From Zychaea mexicana (Eukaryota > Mucoromycota > Mucoromycetes > Mucorales > Lichtheimiaceae): a stretch of 64,000 nt of DNA. A model generated the notes under the pieces. The model was not told the DNA's origin, made no database searches, and saw only the letters and a program-made list of their open reading frames with translations. Shown here in pieces: positions 33,210-44,480 of this stretch (position 1 is the stretch's first letter; each line of letters starts with the position of its first letter). Both the position numbers and the translations under genes were made by a program. Location of the stretch: positions 54,239-118,238 of the forward strand of contig NW_026516793.1 of NCBI RefSeq assembly GCF_025766255.1, written 5' to 3'.

Positions 33210-35038
33210 CTCTGTTTTGGCGCTCTTTTAGTCCCTTGTTGGAGTTCTTTGATCGTAAATGGTTTGACGAGGCTGTCTTTGGTGGTATCATTCAGTCGTA
33301 TAGAGCTTGGAATGCTGGTATGTAACTGTGTCATGGCGCTGTCGTCTATTGGTGCTGGTGTGTATAGATCACGGTAGAAGGCGGTTGCAGCTTCCTGCAT
33401 AGCATCTGTTGCTATGCATATAGTGCCGGTATACGGGTGCTGTAGACTACTAATCGTGGCTTGTGAAGAGCGTTGTTGGATGGTGCATTTGAGGTAGCCG
33501 GCTGATTTTTCACTGTGCTCACGCCAGCGTTCTCCTATACGTAGTGCTAGAGTATCGCACACTTCTTATTGTACTGCTGATATCTGTTTTTTGATAATTG
33601 GCAAGTGCCAAGCGCGAGCCGCTGGAGTTGGGTTCGACCGTATAAACCGATTGCGTTTAGATTGCAATTGACTGAGATAGGCTGTAGTTTTGTTGATGTG
33701 TTGCTGGCAATAATGTTGCATTTACTGTTTTAGGAGACGTTTCAGTTCCTCCCATTGGTGTTGAGGCATTGAGTTGCTGTCGATGCGTTCGAAGAAGCGC
33801 GTGATTGCTGTTGCAAGTTGGTGACGAAAGTCTTTAAAAGTGAGGATCAAAGGATTGCCTCGCCAGTAGCCCTTTCCTGTGGTAGATGAACCCATATCAA
33901 AAGTTGCAAATAATAAAGCATGATCGGACCATGATTTGGCAACATAGGACACTTCCCTAGACTTCACCGTATGAGATACAGATGAAGAGGCATATATATA
34001 GTCGATGGTGGACATAGTAAAGTCACTGCGATGGAAGGTCAGTAGTGGTTTGTTATGTGGGTCGGGGTTGATGCAGTTAGTGAAGTGGTGTTGTAGTATG
34101 GTAAACCAGGCTGCCGGCGTGTTGAGGTGATACCCTCAGTGTTGACAACTATAGTTGAAGTCTCCCGTTATGATCATTCTTTCTCTGTAGGGTTGTTGCT
34201 CCTGAAAAATTTCAGAGTTGTATAATGTTGTAAAGAATTGCCGTCGTTGTGTGGGTGATGTAGCAGGTGCATAGATGGTGAGTAGATAAATCGGCTGAAA
34301 GTGTTGTTGCTGGTGCTCGATTTTAACGAAGAGATGCCAATCATTGTCAAGAACTGTGAGTGGTGTGAGTTTTATGTCAGCGCTGAGTGATACGATGCCG
34401 CAATGCGAAGTCAAAAAGGATTGTGTAGCATTGAAGTAGCAGTGGAATTTCTCTTCTTGCGATGTTGAGGTTCAATCCATAACAATTAATTTTACTGTAA
34501 ACAGTAAATTAATTTTAGTTATTCCTTTCACCCCCCCGACTCTAAATCTCATTGTCAAGCTACCCGTCGTCCAAGTATTCCTAGGGTAGAGAGGGGATAT
34601 GCTCACTACTGTTCCGCCACCATAAGTTTTAAATTTAAACATTAAAGGATATAACTCTTTTAAAGAATTAAACATGTTTATAAGAATTAAAAAATTATAT
34701 ATAAATTAAAAACTTTTTTAAAAAAATTTAAAAAAGACAAAAACTTTAAAAAAATTAAAATAAATGTATTTAAATATATAAATTTTTTTTAAACTAATAT
34801 ATCTGTTTAATCAACAAAACCTATTTTATTTTACAATTTAAGAATTAAACCCCGTTGTGGAGATATGTGTTTCTTGCATTGTTATGATGTGTGGTTGTTG
34901 TTGTTTGAGGTGCCGAATAAGATTGAGTTTGTTGTGGTTAAGCAGTCCATTGCAATTAATAGATGCGATCGATATATTGTTGTTTTTTAAAATCATATTA
35001 AGATTATTGATGAGTAGGTGTGTGATGGTTACTCTCAT
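33210..35038 (-). pseudogene. LINE ORF2: endonuclease domain and linker to RT
   Basis: Starts MRVTITHLLINNL at 35038. Endonuclease motifs: ISIASINCNGL (Asn), ITMQETHIS (catalytic Glu), then, across the MITE, TSQEEKFHCYF, HCGIVSLS, YLLTIYAPA, RMIITGDFNYS (Asp/Asn) and SWSDHALLF (catalytic Asp-His). These are the order and spacing of APE-type LINE endonucleases. In-frame stops: 34136 (TGA), 33722 (TAA), near 33566 (TAA). The linker ends at KRAPKQS where the DNA transposon 30800-33206 interrupts the RT fingers. Confidence 0.9.
34467..34853 (-). mobile_element. 387-bp MITE inserted in LINE endonuclease
   Basis: Ends GAGGTTCAATCC and GGATT... complement GAATTAAACCCC (12-bp imperfect inverted repeat, 9 of 12), flanked by GTT at 34464-34466 and 34854-34856. 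Removal with one GTT closes the LINE frame exactly (QETHISTT-SQEEKFHC). AT-rich core with an internal palindrome around 34480-34520. A 67-codon frame (34675-34472) seems incidental. The 3-bp duplication suggests mobilisation by a PIF/Harbinger-type transposase (inference). Confidence 0.85.
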
Positions 35039-35160
35039 TGTTCTTGCTCATCATGTCTCCCGGTGGACGTACACTTGGGCTCGGGGTCTAAAGAAGAGCC
35101 CGAGCTGTTTTCCGATAATAAGTTTTGGTCATATTCTTGTAGACTGATATCGCGTTGCCG

Positions 35161-36471
35161 TTAGAGGCGGACATACAGGATCTGTTTCAGGTCAGCTGGA
35201 AAATCGGCATCTTGTAGGATCTCTTTTGCAGTGTCAGAGAGCTCCATGCTATCTATCCAGTTCTTGGGCAGATTAACCTGTATTGCTAGTTCTTGCTCTT
35301 CAGCTGGGATCATCGGTCTATCAGTCTGATAGTCTGCAAACTCGATGACGATTTCGTCAAGTGCTTGTTCAATATATCCGCGTCGCATAAAAGCTGGGGA
35401 GCTATCCGCGATCATTTTCGTATTGTTGTTCTCGCCGGTTGTTTGATTGGTTTCAGTGTCCAAGTTTTCCAGAAGACTAAACCGATTGGTCGGTTGCACA
35501 GGCTTGCCTTGTTCGGGCGCATGTTTTGATTTCAGCAGTTCTTTTAATGGGATGGGGCTGGGTCACGCTTGTGACCAGTCTTGCGACGGCTTGTTTTGTT
35601 GCCGCCCGGTGTCCAGTCGTCACTGTTTCGCACGGTGGGGCAGTTCGAAGCATAGTGGTTCTTACCACCACATTTAAAAAATCCTTTCTGGTTACGTCAG
35701 AAACGCGGGCAGTCTTCAATAGTATGGCCCGGTTCATGGCAGCGCGAGCAGTGAAGTGGCATTTGATCAAAATGAGCATAGATCAAATCATCCCTGTCGC
35801 CGCACCAGGGATGTGATGATCAAGGGTGAGTAGCTGTTGGTTGTGGCGTGGCTGTGTGTCGAAACAGCGAAACCGTTGCCCATGTACGCTTTCGTTCATA
35901 GGTCGCGGTTAATACCAACATCTAAAATGTCACCGTATGGACGATACGTTTCACGTAAGCCACGCTTCATATCTTCTTGTCTGAGTAGTAGCAGATTGGT
36001 GAGACGAAGCTTTTTGATCTTTGCATTCTTCTCTAAAGCGGGAGTTGCACGGATCGTAATCGTTGAAGTGAACTCGATGCCTGTTTCAATGGCACAGGTC
36101 CGTTGCTCTTCAGTTTGCAGATTAATTTCAGCAACTACACGTTGTCCTTCACGATGTGTCAGGATGCCATTATTGATGGGATAAATCTTCATCAGTATAT
36201 CGACGGCGTCGTCAACTGTACCAGGTACAGGGCTGATGTCGAGCATAACACTACCTGGGGATCGTCCTACCCGCCAAACACTGGAGAAGTAGCACACTTT
36301 CTTTTCTTCACTAGTGCTTTGTTGACGCTGAGCGTGGACTAGCGACACTCGTTTGGGTTGGGCAATGTGGGCCCATGTCAATACGGTTGGTGGGGAGGTG
36401 TAAATTGAGGATGGTTGGTTGGTGCCCGTATCACGCACGGGCGGTTCGGGAGTAATATCGGGAAGAGCCAT
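35161..36471 (-). pseudogene. LINE ORF1: gag-like RNA-binding protein
   Basis: ATG 36471 begins MALPDITPEPPVRDTG. A central RRM-like or nucleic-acid-binding region is followed by MKRGLRETYRPYGDILDVG, a stop at 35896, then a zinc-knuckle stretch in a shifted frame (CSRCHEPGHTIEDC near 35750, and GGKNHYASNC near 35660 lacking one Cys). The C-terminal frame 35499-35161 (NRFSLLENL ... NWIDSMELSDTAKEIL) ends with TAA or TAG before ORF2. Several frameshifts. In intact LINEs it coats the RNA. Confidence 0.8.
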
Positions 36472-36638
36472 GAGGCAGCTCTTATATTAGTGGCAATATA
36501 AGTAAATTGTAAATCCGGAGGTGACCCTGGAAACCAGCCATCAGCCGCAGATATCACAAACGAACAAGCTACCATCGCTGCAAACTCGATCGATCAAACT
36601 ACTCGGGGGACTATTTAGAAAGCCAATTAGTGCCTGTG

Positions 36639-36899
36639 ATGAATTCTATGAGGCGTAGTCAAGAATATGCTGCTACGACTAATAGTGCCGCTACAGATAT
36701 GGTCACAGCCCTAAGCTCAAGAGTAGTTCAAGACGTATGGCATGCTTTGAAACGCATCTCTGTGCCCAAGGCACATGAAATTCGACGAATGCTCCAACGA
36801 GAGCTTACTGATGCTGTTTTTCTAATGGATCAGACAGATGTTAAACGTGTCAAGGATGTACTGGCCAAAAAAGGCAAGATGTTGGATATAGGTAAATAG
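36639..36899 (+). CDS. Hypothetical small ORF, unrecognised
   Basis: ATG 36639 to TAG 36899, 86 codons: MNSMRRSQEYAATTNSAATD..., predicted helical with VVQDVWHALKRISV and a Lys-rich C-terminus. A Ser/Thr/Asn-rich reading just upstream (ADITNEQATIAANSI) in another frame could be a preceding exon or frameshifted part. Probably a fragment of a gene or element flanking the LINE. Function unknown. Confidence 0.35.
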   Translation: MNSMRRSQEYAATTNSAATDMVTALSSRVVQDVWHALKRISVPKAHEIRRMLQRELTDAVFLMDQTDVKRVKDVLAKKGKMLDIGK

Positions 36900-37740
36900 C
36901 CGGCTTTTATTGAAGTTGAAAACAGTATGCTTATATAGCTCTTTTAAAGCGAAAATCCTAAGTACAGCAGCGTATACAGAGAGTTGTCCCAATGCCCCAA
37001 GATCTTATCTAACCTGTTTACGATGTACTATTGAGCGCCTGCAAGTAATCATTTTACGCCAGACCAGGTTTCCTCAGTAAATACTGAAAATATACAGGGA
37101 GATATAACAGAAAAGATGGGAATAGAGAGAGAGAAAGATAATTGAACTTAAAGGTAAGTGTATATAATAGAACGGCTCCCATATTCAAGTGTTCTTTATT
37201 TCAGGCCACTAATTGATGCCTTTTCATATCTGAAAAACGTGATAATAAAATACTACTAAATGCGATCAAGACAGAATCCCAAAGGAAATATTGAAGGGTG
37301 ATATATTAAATTAATGGGAACGATGGCAGTAGGGATATATGGGGAGTGGATGGGATCATTTATCAAACAAGGGATGATCGTTGAACCCATCCTACTCTGT
37401 GACCATGTGTGTGGATTGGAGCTTTTCAGCTCATCCACGTAGTTATTGCCTGTGGGCACCATAATTCTAATATATTACGAAAAAACACACAAAAATGGCT
37501 TTATTCTTATACACAGCACTTTTTTGCAGTGCTTTGCTTTGGATTGGTTTCACATAATTCCGCGTTCTGGCTACCCTTGCAACCCACTTTAAAACATTAT
37601 TGACACGTGCATGACCTAGGCGGCTTCCTGAAATGATTTTGATGCGATGAAGATGCGGCAGATGGTAGCGTTGAATGCGGTGATAAATTTTGCAGTTGAG
37701 GTGTCATTGGTGGCTGGTATACCAATGGTACATATAGATT
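36900..37740. other. No gene seen
   Basis: No convincing ORF or repeat apart from a short GA-rich run near 37122-37138. Confidence 0.5.
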
Positions 37741-37752
37741 GAGAAAATGTAT

Positions 37753-38363
37753 CTAGGGTGCTGCTCCGGGTTGTAAACGTCGCTGTCTCGACTGTTGAGA
37801 AACTCTTGAAGAAGAAATTACTTGATTGTGTTGATGGTCATAATGTTGGGCATTCAATGTTGGTAGCTCACGTGCTTCAGGCGCGGACACTGCTTGGTCG
37901 TGACGTTGTTCAGCATAATCCACTTGTTTTAGCGTTTCCTTTGCTCTTGATATGGTTTTGCGAGTATCTTGAGCATGCTTCCATGTTGTATGGTATACTT
38001 GAAGAAACGGGGGAAGTTTGTAGAATATAGTTGAACCATTGGCATGCTTTGTATTCCAGATATTGGCAAATCGAACCCACAATCCAGCTGCTTCGCGACC
38101 ATCTGAGCGCGTAAAGCTATTAATCAAACGGGAAACAACTGTCGCTCTTCACTGGTATGAATCAGAAGTGCTGCATATTTGGTGTTTTGTCTGCGGCACA
38201 GGTATAATCTCCGAGTATTCTGATTACCGGTGTTGTTGATAGTGAAGGTATCAAAACCAAATACTTCATGCTGCCCTTCCGAAATGCTTGGAATATCGAA
38301 CGTTTCTGTTGTTTTCTCGTACAATGTAACATTATGACAGCCTTTCCAATGATCAGGTAGCAT
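37753..38363 (-). pseudogene. Unrecognised gene remnant
   Basis: Two overlapping minus-strand frames form one protein with a single-base shift near 38126: MLPDHWKGCHNVTLYEKTTE ... YAALLIHTSEERQLFPV and INSFTRSDGREAAGLWVRFANIW ... FYKLPPFLQVYHTTWKHAQDT, with a Gln/Ser-rich C-terminus. Moderately well-formed codon use, no family recognised. Upstream it meets the hairpin repeat at 38387-38487. Confidence 0.4.
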
Positions 38364-38386
38364 GTCATAGGGTTCGTAATTCTATC

Positions 38387-38487
38387 TGACATCTGGTAAT
38401 CCAATCTGTATCCGTATCCGAAAGTGCGGATACGGATCATGATCTACAGATACAGATACAGATCGGATAGGATGGTTATCCGATCCG
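38387..38487. repeat. Hairpin repeat built on GGATACGGAT/GATACAGAT
   Basis: TCCGTATCCG and CGGATACGGA form a hairpin with a 6-base loop; further GATACA units and a second inverted pair (CGGATAGGATGG / GGTTATCCGATCCG) follow. MITE-like, no flanking duplication identified. Confidence 0.65.
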
Positions 38488-38496
38488 CTCATCTTT

Positions 38497-38691
38497 CTTC
38501 AAGAAAGTGTCTTTGCTTATGGTCAGTTGTATGTTGCTTTTTCGCGCGCAACCAACCTAAATACTCTATGCATTGTAGTCAATATGTTAGCATCAGTAAA
38601 CAGCACTAATCCATCTACAGAAAATATCGTTTACACTGAAGTACTACTACATCCACTAAGTCCACAAACAACAACAACAGAACCCATCTAA
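38497..38691 (+). pseudogene. Pif1/Helitron-type helicase, C-terminal fragment
   Basis: LQESVFAYGQLYVAFSRATN is the hallmark last motif (Q-x-Y-V-A-x-S-R) of Pif1-family helicases, followed by LNTLCIVVNML and ENIVYTEVLL, as in Helitron RepHel C-termini. It ends at TAA 38689-38691 and a Thr-rich in-frame reading continues to 38764. The rest of the helicase is missing; upstream is the hairpin repeat and an opposite-strand gene. No CTRR Helitron end found. Confidence 0.75.
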
Positions 38692-38764
38692 TCAGCCACA
38701 GCTGCTGCTACAACCATCACATCACCAACTACTACTACTACATCCACTACTCCTCCTGCTTAGA

Positions 38765-39426
38765 TTCGTTGTTCCTTCCTAACAGTTTTTCCTTTTTCTC
38801 TATCTTTTTGCCATAGATTTCCTTTTTACATAACATATAATACAAAATTTCTTTACTCTGCCATGATGCCATAAGAGATAAGTATTTATGTGGCGCAGAT
38901 CTTCTTTTTTACTTTTTCTAATTCACTAACGAGTAACTCGCTCATGCACCTTAATGCCTTAACCGAAACACACCATCTCTCATCTTTACCTCCAGACACT
39001 TCAAAAATGCATGTCTATTTCTCTATATTGACGACGCTATATGCTGGATCAGATTTCCACAATATGGCATAACATTGACCTGTGTACGCCATATCATATA
39101 ATATGTTATATTCTATTCCAGCACGAAGTAAAAACGTTATGAATAAGAAGTGATGGTGGACGTTTAAGGTACGCGAAGAATAGGAAAGATTGTTGTTTTA
39201 GGTATGTTATAGGTTGAGAAAAATCGAATTTGAAGAAACACATACCGAGGTACCATACAATTCCAATGACAAGAAGCCTTAGTAGACCGTTGGGTGCATA
39301 ATTCCTGGACTGCAGATGTCCCATTTTTCTCAAGAAATACACTTTAAATTGATAGATTGTATATTAGGGTTTAGTATTAATAGTGAGTGCAGCAAACGTA
39401 TTTAGGGTTAGAGGTAGGCGAAGCAG
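38765..39426. other. No gene seen; degenerate TTAGGG-like motifs
   Basis: Isolated TTAGGGTTTAG and TTAGGGTTAG occur at about 39365 and 39400. They are not in tandem. Confidence 0.5.
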
Positions 39427-39562
39427 TAAGTAGGCTCGCGAAGCGAGCTTTGGTTAGGGTTTAGAAGGGGGTCTGGGGGAACCCCCAGGAAACATCCAAT
39501 CCATTGAATGACCCGGAGCGCAGCAAAGGGGCTCATTCAGCCGAGCGAAGCGAGGCAGGTAG
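39427..39562. repeat. GC-rich palindrome cluster
   Basis: Contains GCTCGCGAAGCGAGC (39434-39448), GGGGGTCTGGGGGAACCCCC, an imperfect hairpin TGAATGACCC...GGGGCTCATTCA, and GAGCGAAGCGAGG near 39543-39555. Sharply GC-rich against an AT-rich neighbourhood. Confidence 0.7.
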
Positions 39563-40170
39563 ATGTTGATATATAATAATAATATCAATTACCATACCTA
39601 ATAAATATGAAAAATACTATATAGAGGAACAAATCATAGTATTTGTTCTCTCTTATAATAACAAAACATAAATGTTTTTGTTATTTGTCTAAATCTCATT
39701 ATCTAGCCCCCAACGTTTCGAAAGCAAGTTTCTCAACTACCCCTATTTTATATTTAATAAATTTTTGTATTTATAAGATTTATAAAATATTTTAGTGATG
39801 ACAAAAATATTTAGGAGTTACAAAAAAAAAACTAAATAAAAATTGAAAATATAATAGTATATAAAATAATATATAAATTATAAATTATAATCTTTTAAAA
39901 TTTAATAACTTTTTTGTATATACCTAATTATGATTTATCTTCCATATGAATATATAATATGTGGTAATGTAGAATGTGATTATATGAAAAATCCAAAAAT
40001 GTAATTGATGATATTATTTTTATATTATACAAATAGTATAAATTTTTCCTATAGTTTTTTAGATATACTATTATATATTTATATAAAATTATTATATGTT
40101 TATACTCTGGGCGAGATGAGGAATAGTCGGAAGTGGTAGTGTAGTAGCAATGTATTCTCTTTCTTCTATA
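39563..40170. other. AT-rich, no gene seen
   Basis: Very AT-rich, only shadow frames, no motif recognised. Confidence 0.6.
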
Positions 40171-41635
40171 GATGAACAATCAATAGTTTATATTTAATAT
40201 TTCTTATATAATATATATGATTATTTTATAATACAAATATTTTTTATTTTACCTTCTTAATTTATGAAGTATATAATATATTCTTTTCATTAAAATAGTC
40301 AATAATTATTTGTTTTTGTTTAAATCACTTTCATGAACCCAACTATTATTACCATCTTGGTAGCCTTTCCATTTCACATAAAACATATATCTTTTATTTT
40401 CTATCTTGTGATTTACTATTTTTTGAACCTCAAATATATTTTCATTTTTGTTTACATTTCTATATTCATATATATTTAAACTTTTATTTTTATTCTTTGA
40501 CCTTCTTTTTTTTTTTTAGATATATTATGATATTCAGGAAAATCAATATCTGTATCATTATGATCATTATTGTTATCATCAATACTATTTGTTTTATCTT
40601 CATCAACTAATATATCAGCATTTAATTCTTCATTATTTAGATCTAATTTTAATAACTCTATTTGAATTTTATTTAAATCTTTTATTTTTTCCATTTGTTC
40701 CATTTGATTTGTATATACTATATCTATTAATCTCATATCATTTGGAAAATCAAAATTATCATTTATCCAAATTTTATGCTGTTCTTGTTCTATAATATTA
40801 AATTTATTAACAAAATTCTGGATATTTTTTAGTAAAAATACAACTTTTAACTGCAAGTTAATATATTTTATATCATCTATTTTTAATATAGAATTATTAT
40901 TTGAGAATCTTTTAAATTTATTATATAAATCCTTGAATTGATTTTTAACTATACTTCTAAAACTACCAAATACTCAGTTATAATATTCTTCTTGTTTATT
41001 TAATGGTATACCTATTTCTTTATGAATAGGATATAAAAAGTTTTTATCATTTAAATCAATGTTTTTATCTTTACAGAAGGATTCAAATTGTTTTATAAAA
41101 AGAGTATAGCCACCATCCACTGCAACACAATCTTGTTTTTTTATAGTTTTATATAATTTCATGTTGAGGAACATCCCACCATCAGATGATATACTACATA
41201 ATTGACTATCTGAAACATTTATTATATTTTCATTTATATCTAGAGCTGATAATAATCGTATTTTAATATTGCTGAACATATTTAATAAACAATAATCAAT
41301 ATATTTATTCATATTTTCATAATTTATACTCCTTAGTATATTCATCTATGATTTCAATATCTGATCCATATTTATAGCATATATCTTAATAATCTTTTAA
41401 TTATATATGAAAATTCAATTTTTAAATTAAAAATATGTATCATAGCAACTAATTAAAAAAGGAAATTAATAAGGAAATAATTTTTGTAAAGAATGATAGT
41501 AATATTGTATAATAAATAGTATTAAAAGTAAAAATAATACTATTTTATATCTGACTTTTAATAATATATTTGTTTTAGAAAAGAATTTCTAAATATAATA
41601 TAATAGAAGTAAATATAAAGATTTGTTTATTCATC
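40171..41635 (-). mobile_element. Chromodomain DDE transposon, family B, internally deleted copy (B1)
   Basis: Starts GATGAACAATCA and ends TTTGTTTATTCATC, short imperfect inverted ends shared with the neighbour B2 (41651-43784), from which it differs by an internal deletion and many substitutions. Same orientation as B2, separated by only 15 bp. Target duplication not identified. Confidence 0.8.
40262..41369 (-). pseudogene. DDE transposase + chromodomain, deleted copy B1
   Basis: N-terminus MDQILKS, stop, then MNILRSINYENMNKYIDY. A deletion joins RLLSA directly to DINENIINVS, removing about 50 residues including the first catalytic Asp; a second deletion removes most of the N-terminal ~100 residues. 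Retained: SSDGGMFLNMKLYK, VAVDGGYTLFIKQF, stop at 40974, FGSFRSIVKNQF (Glu changed to Lys), the acidic linker and a chromodomain (VQKIVNHKIENKRYMFYVKWKGYQ) ending at 40262. Clearly non-autonomous. Confidence 0.88.
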
Positions 41636-41650
41636 TAAACAAAAATTTGC

Positions 41651-43784
41651 GATGAACAATCAGTAATCATAATTTAATTTTTATATTAATAATTAATACC
41701 TTATTTTATAATATAAAATCATTATAATTATATTTTTTTAATAATTAACTATATAATATATTTCTTTTATTAAGTATTCAATAATTATTTCCTTTTGTTT
41801 AAAATCATTTTCATTGACCCAACTATTATCTCCATAATCGTATCCTTTCCATTTAACATGAAATATATATTTTTTATTCTCTATTTTATGATTTACTATC
41901 TTTTCTACCTCAAATATATTTTCATCTTTGTTTACATTTCTATATTCATATATATTCATACATTTATTTTTATTTTTCGATCGTTTTTTTCTTTTTTTAG
42001 ATACATTTTGATATTGAGGAAAGTCAACATCTGTATCATCATTATTATTATTATCATTTACAGTTTCATTTTCATTATCAACTATTATATCAATATTATT
42101 ATTTTCTAATTCATCATTATTTATATTTAAATTTAGTAGTTCTAATTGTATTTTCTATAAATCTTTAATTTTATTCATTTGCTCCATTTGATTAGTATAA
42201 ACAATATCTATTAATCTCATTTCATTAGGAAAATCAAAATTATTATTTATCCATAACTTATGATGTTCTTGTACTATAATATTAAATTTATCAGCAAAAT
42301 TTTGAATATTTTTTAATAAAAATACAACTTTTAATTGTAAGTTTATATATTTTATATCATCTGTCTTTAATATAGAATTATTATTAGAGAATCTTTTAAA
42401 TTTATTATATAAGTCTTTAAATTGATTTTCAACTATAGATCTAAAACTACCAAATACTTTGTTATAATGTTCTTCTTGATTGTTTAAAGCTATTCCTGCT
42501 TCTTTACGAATTGGATAAAAAAAATTTCTGTCATTTAAATTAATATTTTTACTTTTACAAAAATCTTCAAATTGTTTAATAAATAGTGTATAACCACCAT
42601 CTAATGCAATACAATCTTGTTCTTTAATTTTTCTATACAATTTCATATTTAAAAACATACCACCATCACTACAAATACCACATAATTGACTATTAGAAAC
42701 ATTAATTATATTCTCATTTATATCTACTAATACTTGTGCTCTTATTCCACTAGTTTTTAATTTATATGACCATTTTTTTTGATGTGAAACATTCGGTTTA
42801 TCATATTGAATTGCTGTATCATGCCCATCTAAAGCTAAAGTTATATGTTTAAAATTTTGAGGATTTTTAATTTGAGCTGATAATACTCTTATCTTTATAT
42901 TACTAAATATTTCTAATAAACAATAATCAACATATTTATTTAAATTTTCATAATTAGTAATCCAAAACTCTTTATATAAATTATAAAAACTAGATGATGG
43001 AATATATTTTTTTATATTTTTAGATGTAAAACTATCTACTAATTGATATATTAATAATAATGCTTTTTCAACTTCTAAATAAGGTCCTAGATATTCCTTA
43101 TGTGTATATAAAACAGTAATAAAAAAGAATATAGGAATATAACCTAATTTATCTAATAATTCATCTTTAATTTCTCTTATATTTTTAATATTTTTTAATT
43201 CTGTTCGATGCTTAAATTTATTTTCAACTTTTTTCCAATCTTGACTTAAAAAAGACCACTTATTTAATATTAAATTATTGATTTCATTTTTTAACTTTTT
43301 TCTATATTCAATAATATCTTCATTATTCTTATTACTATATTCATCCATGATTTCAATATCTGATTCCATATTTATAGCATATATCTTAATAATCTTTTAA
43401 CTATATATGAAAATTCAATTTTTAAATTAAAAATATGTATCATAGCAACTAATTAAAATAGGAAATTAATAAGGAAATAATATATCTATTTTTTCGAGGA
43501 AAAATAGCAGTCACTTAATAGAAAATCTTGTTGCTAACGAAAAAAAAAATCATTTATCACTAACATAATAATTACCTTTTTAGCTAATTTTTGAAGATAC
43601 CATATTTTAATTAATTACTATGGTAATAATTTTTGTAAAGAATGATAGTAGTATTGTATAGTAAATAGTATTAAAAGTAAAAATAATACTATTTTATATC
43701 TGAATTTTAATAAAATATTTGTTTTAGAAAACAATTTCTAAATGTAATATAATAGAAGTAAATATAAAGTTTTGTTTATTCATC
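41651..43784 (-). mobile_element. Chromodomain DDE transposon, family B, near-complete copy (B2)
   Basis: 2134 bp with ends GATGAACAATCA / TTTATTCATC. Holds one almost intact gene. Relative to B1 it has about 145 extra bp at 43479-43627 in the 5' leader, flanked by AATAAT. No ORF2 equivalent inside this copy. About 80 percent A+T. Confidence 0.82.
41738..43369 (-). CDS. DDE transposase fused to C-terminal chromodomain (one stop)
   Basis: ATG 43369 to TAA 41738, one frame of 543 residues broken only by TAG at 42155-42157. N-terminal helical region (1-110); DDE_Tnp_4/IS5-Harbinger-like core: ITLALDGHDTAI (Asp ~181), ICSDGGMFLNMKLY, IALDGGYTLFIKQF (Asp ~252), FYPIRKEAG, FGSFRSIVENQF (Glu ~312). 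After an Asn/Asp-rich linker and a basic stretch KKKKRSKNKNK comes the chromodomain: FEVEKIVNHKIENKKYIFH, VKWKGYDYGDNSWVNE. The stop lies in KDL-stop-KIQLELL; the paralogue B1 has Asn there. Best-preserved member of the family. Expected role: cut-and-paste transposition with chromatin targeting (inference). Confidence 0.9.
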
Positions 43785-44149
43785 ATAGATGGTTACTATA
43801 CTCTCATCCCATATGTAAGTATAATTAATGATTTCTCCCATTCGTATATATGTATAGATAAAGATTTTTACTGACTTTCTTCATCTGATAGGTTTTACTT
43901 GCAATAATAGAACAAATGTACTTTGCTTTGGTTTCATTGAAATGTTTAGATCGTCAATTAGTATAGATGATGTATATAACTGAGCATCTTTTTAAACTAA
44001 TAAAAAAGTTTTCTTATACTATATATATCATAAACGTGCTTGTAATGAGCAAATCGATTGGGTAGTAAGAATGAAAGCAATTGGAGCAACAGAATCAGAT
44101 TATTGATGGAAGAATGGAGGATACTGAATAGTAGGATACAACTGGGTTA

Positions 44150-44480
44150 ATGTCGGAACCAAAGCATTAGGTAACAATAGGTTGGCATCGGAAGTAATGA
44201 TGATGACGATTGGGATGAAAGTAGGGTAACACTAGGTAAACATCAGCACAAAATGATGGTTGAATATCAGTGTAATATTAGGTGAATACTAGGTGAATGT
44301 CGGAGCAAAGTAAGGTTGAATATCAATGTAATATCAGTTGAATATTAGGTGAATATCAGTAGATATTCACTGGTTGAATATTAGTTAAGTATCGCATATA
44401 TTCAATGTCAAATATCAGTTGAAGATTAGTTGGATACTAGTTGAATATTAGCTAATATTCAACTAATATTCAACCACTTT
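44150..44480. repeat. Degenerate short-period repeat (TTGAATATYAGT)
   Basis: More than fifteen variants of (G/T)TGAATATYAG(T/G) in one orientation, with inverted copies (ACTAATATTCAAC) at the right end, 44450-44475. Confidence 0.75.

Larger units (their letters stand above)
28400..36471 (-). mobile_element. LINE retrotransposon with two ORFs, split by two DNA transposons
   Basis: ORF1 (36471-35161) carries zinc-knuckle cysteines; ORF2 (35038 to about 28440) has an apurinic-type endonuclease, a reverse transcriptase with LDQEKAYNRI and YADD, and a C-terminal CX2CX7HX4C zf-RVT-like motif. It is interrupted at 34467-34853 (MITE) and 30800-33206 (chromodomain transposon). No LTRs. The 3' end could not be located precisely; no clear poly-A tail is seen. 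The copy is dead: at least ten stops in ORF2. Confidence 0.9.

Noticed and set aside
34472..34675. 67-codon frame with YGGGTVVSISPLYPR.
   Set aside because: It lies wholly inside the 387-bp MITE; no support for coding.
39360..39480. Telomere repeat (TTAGGG).
   Set aside because: Only isolated, non-tandem motifs, with transposons on both sides.
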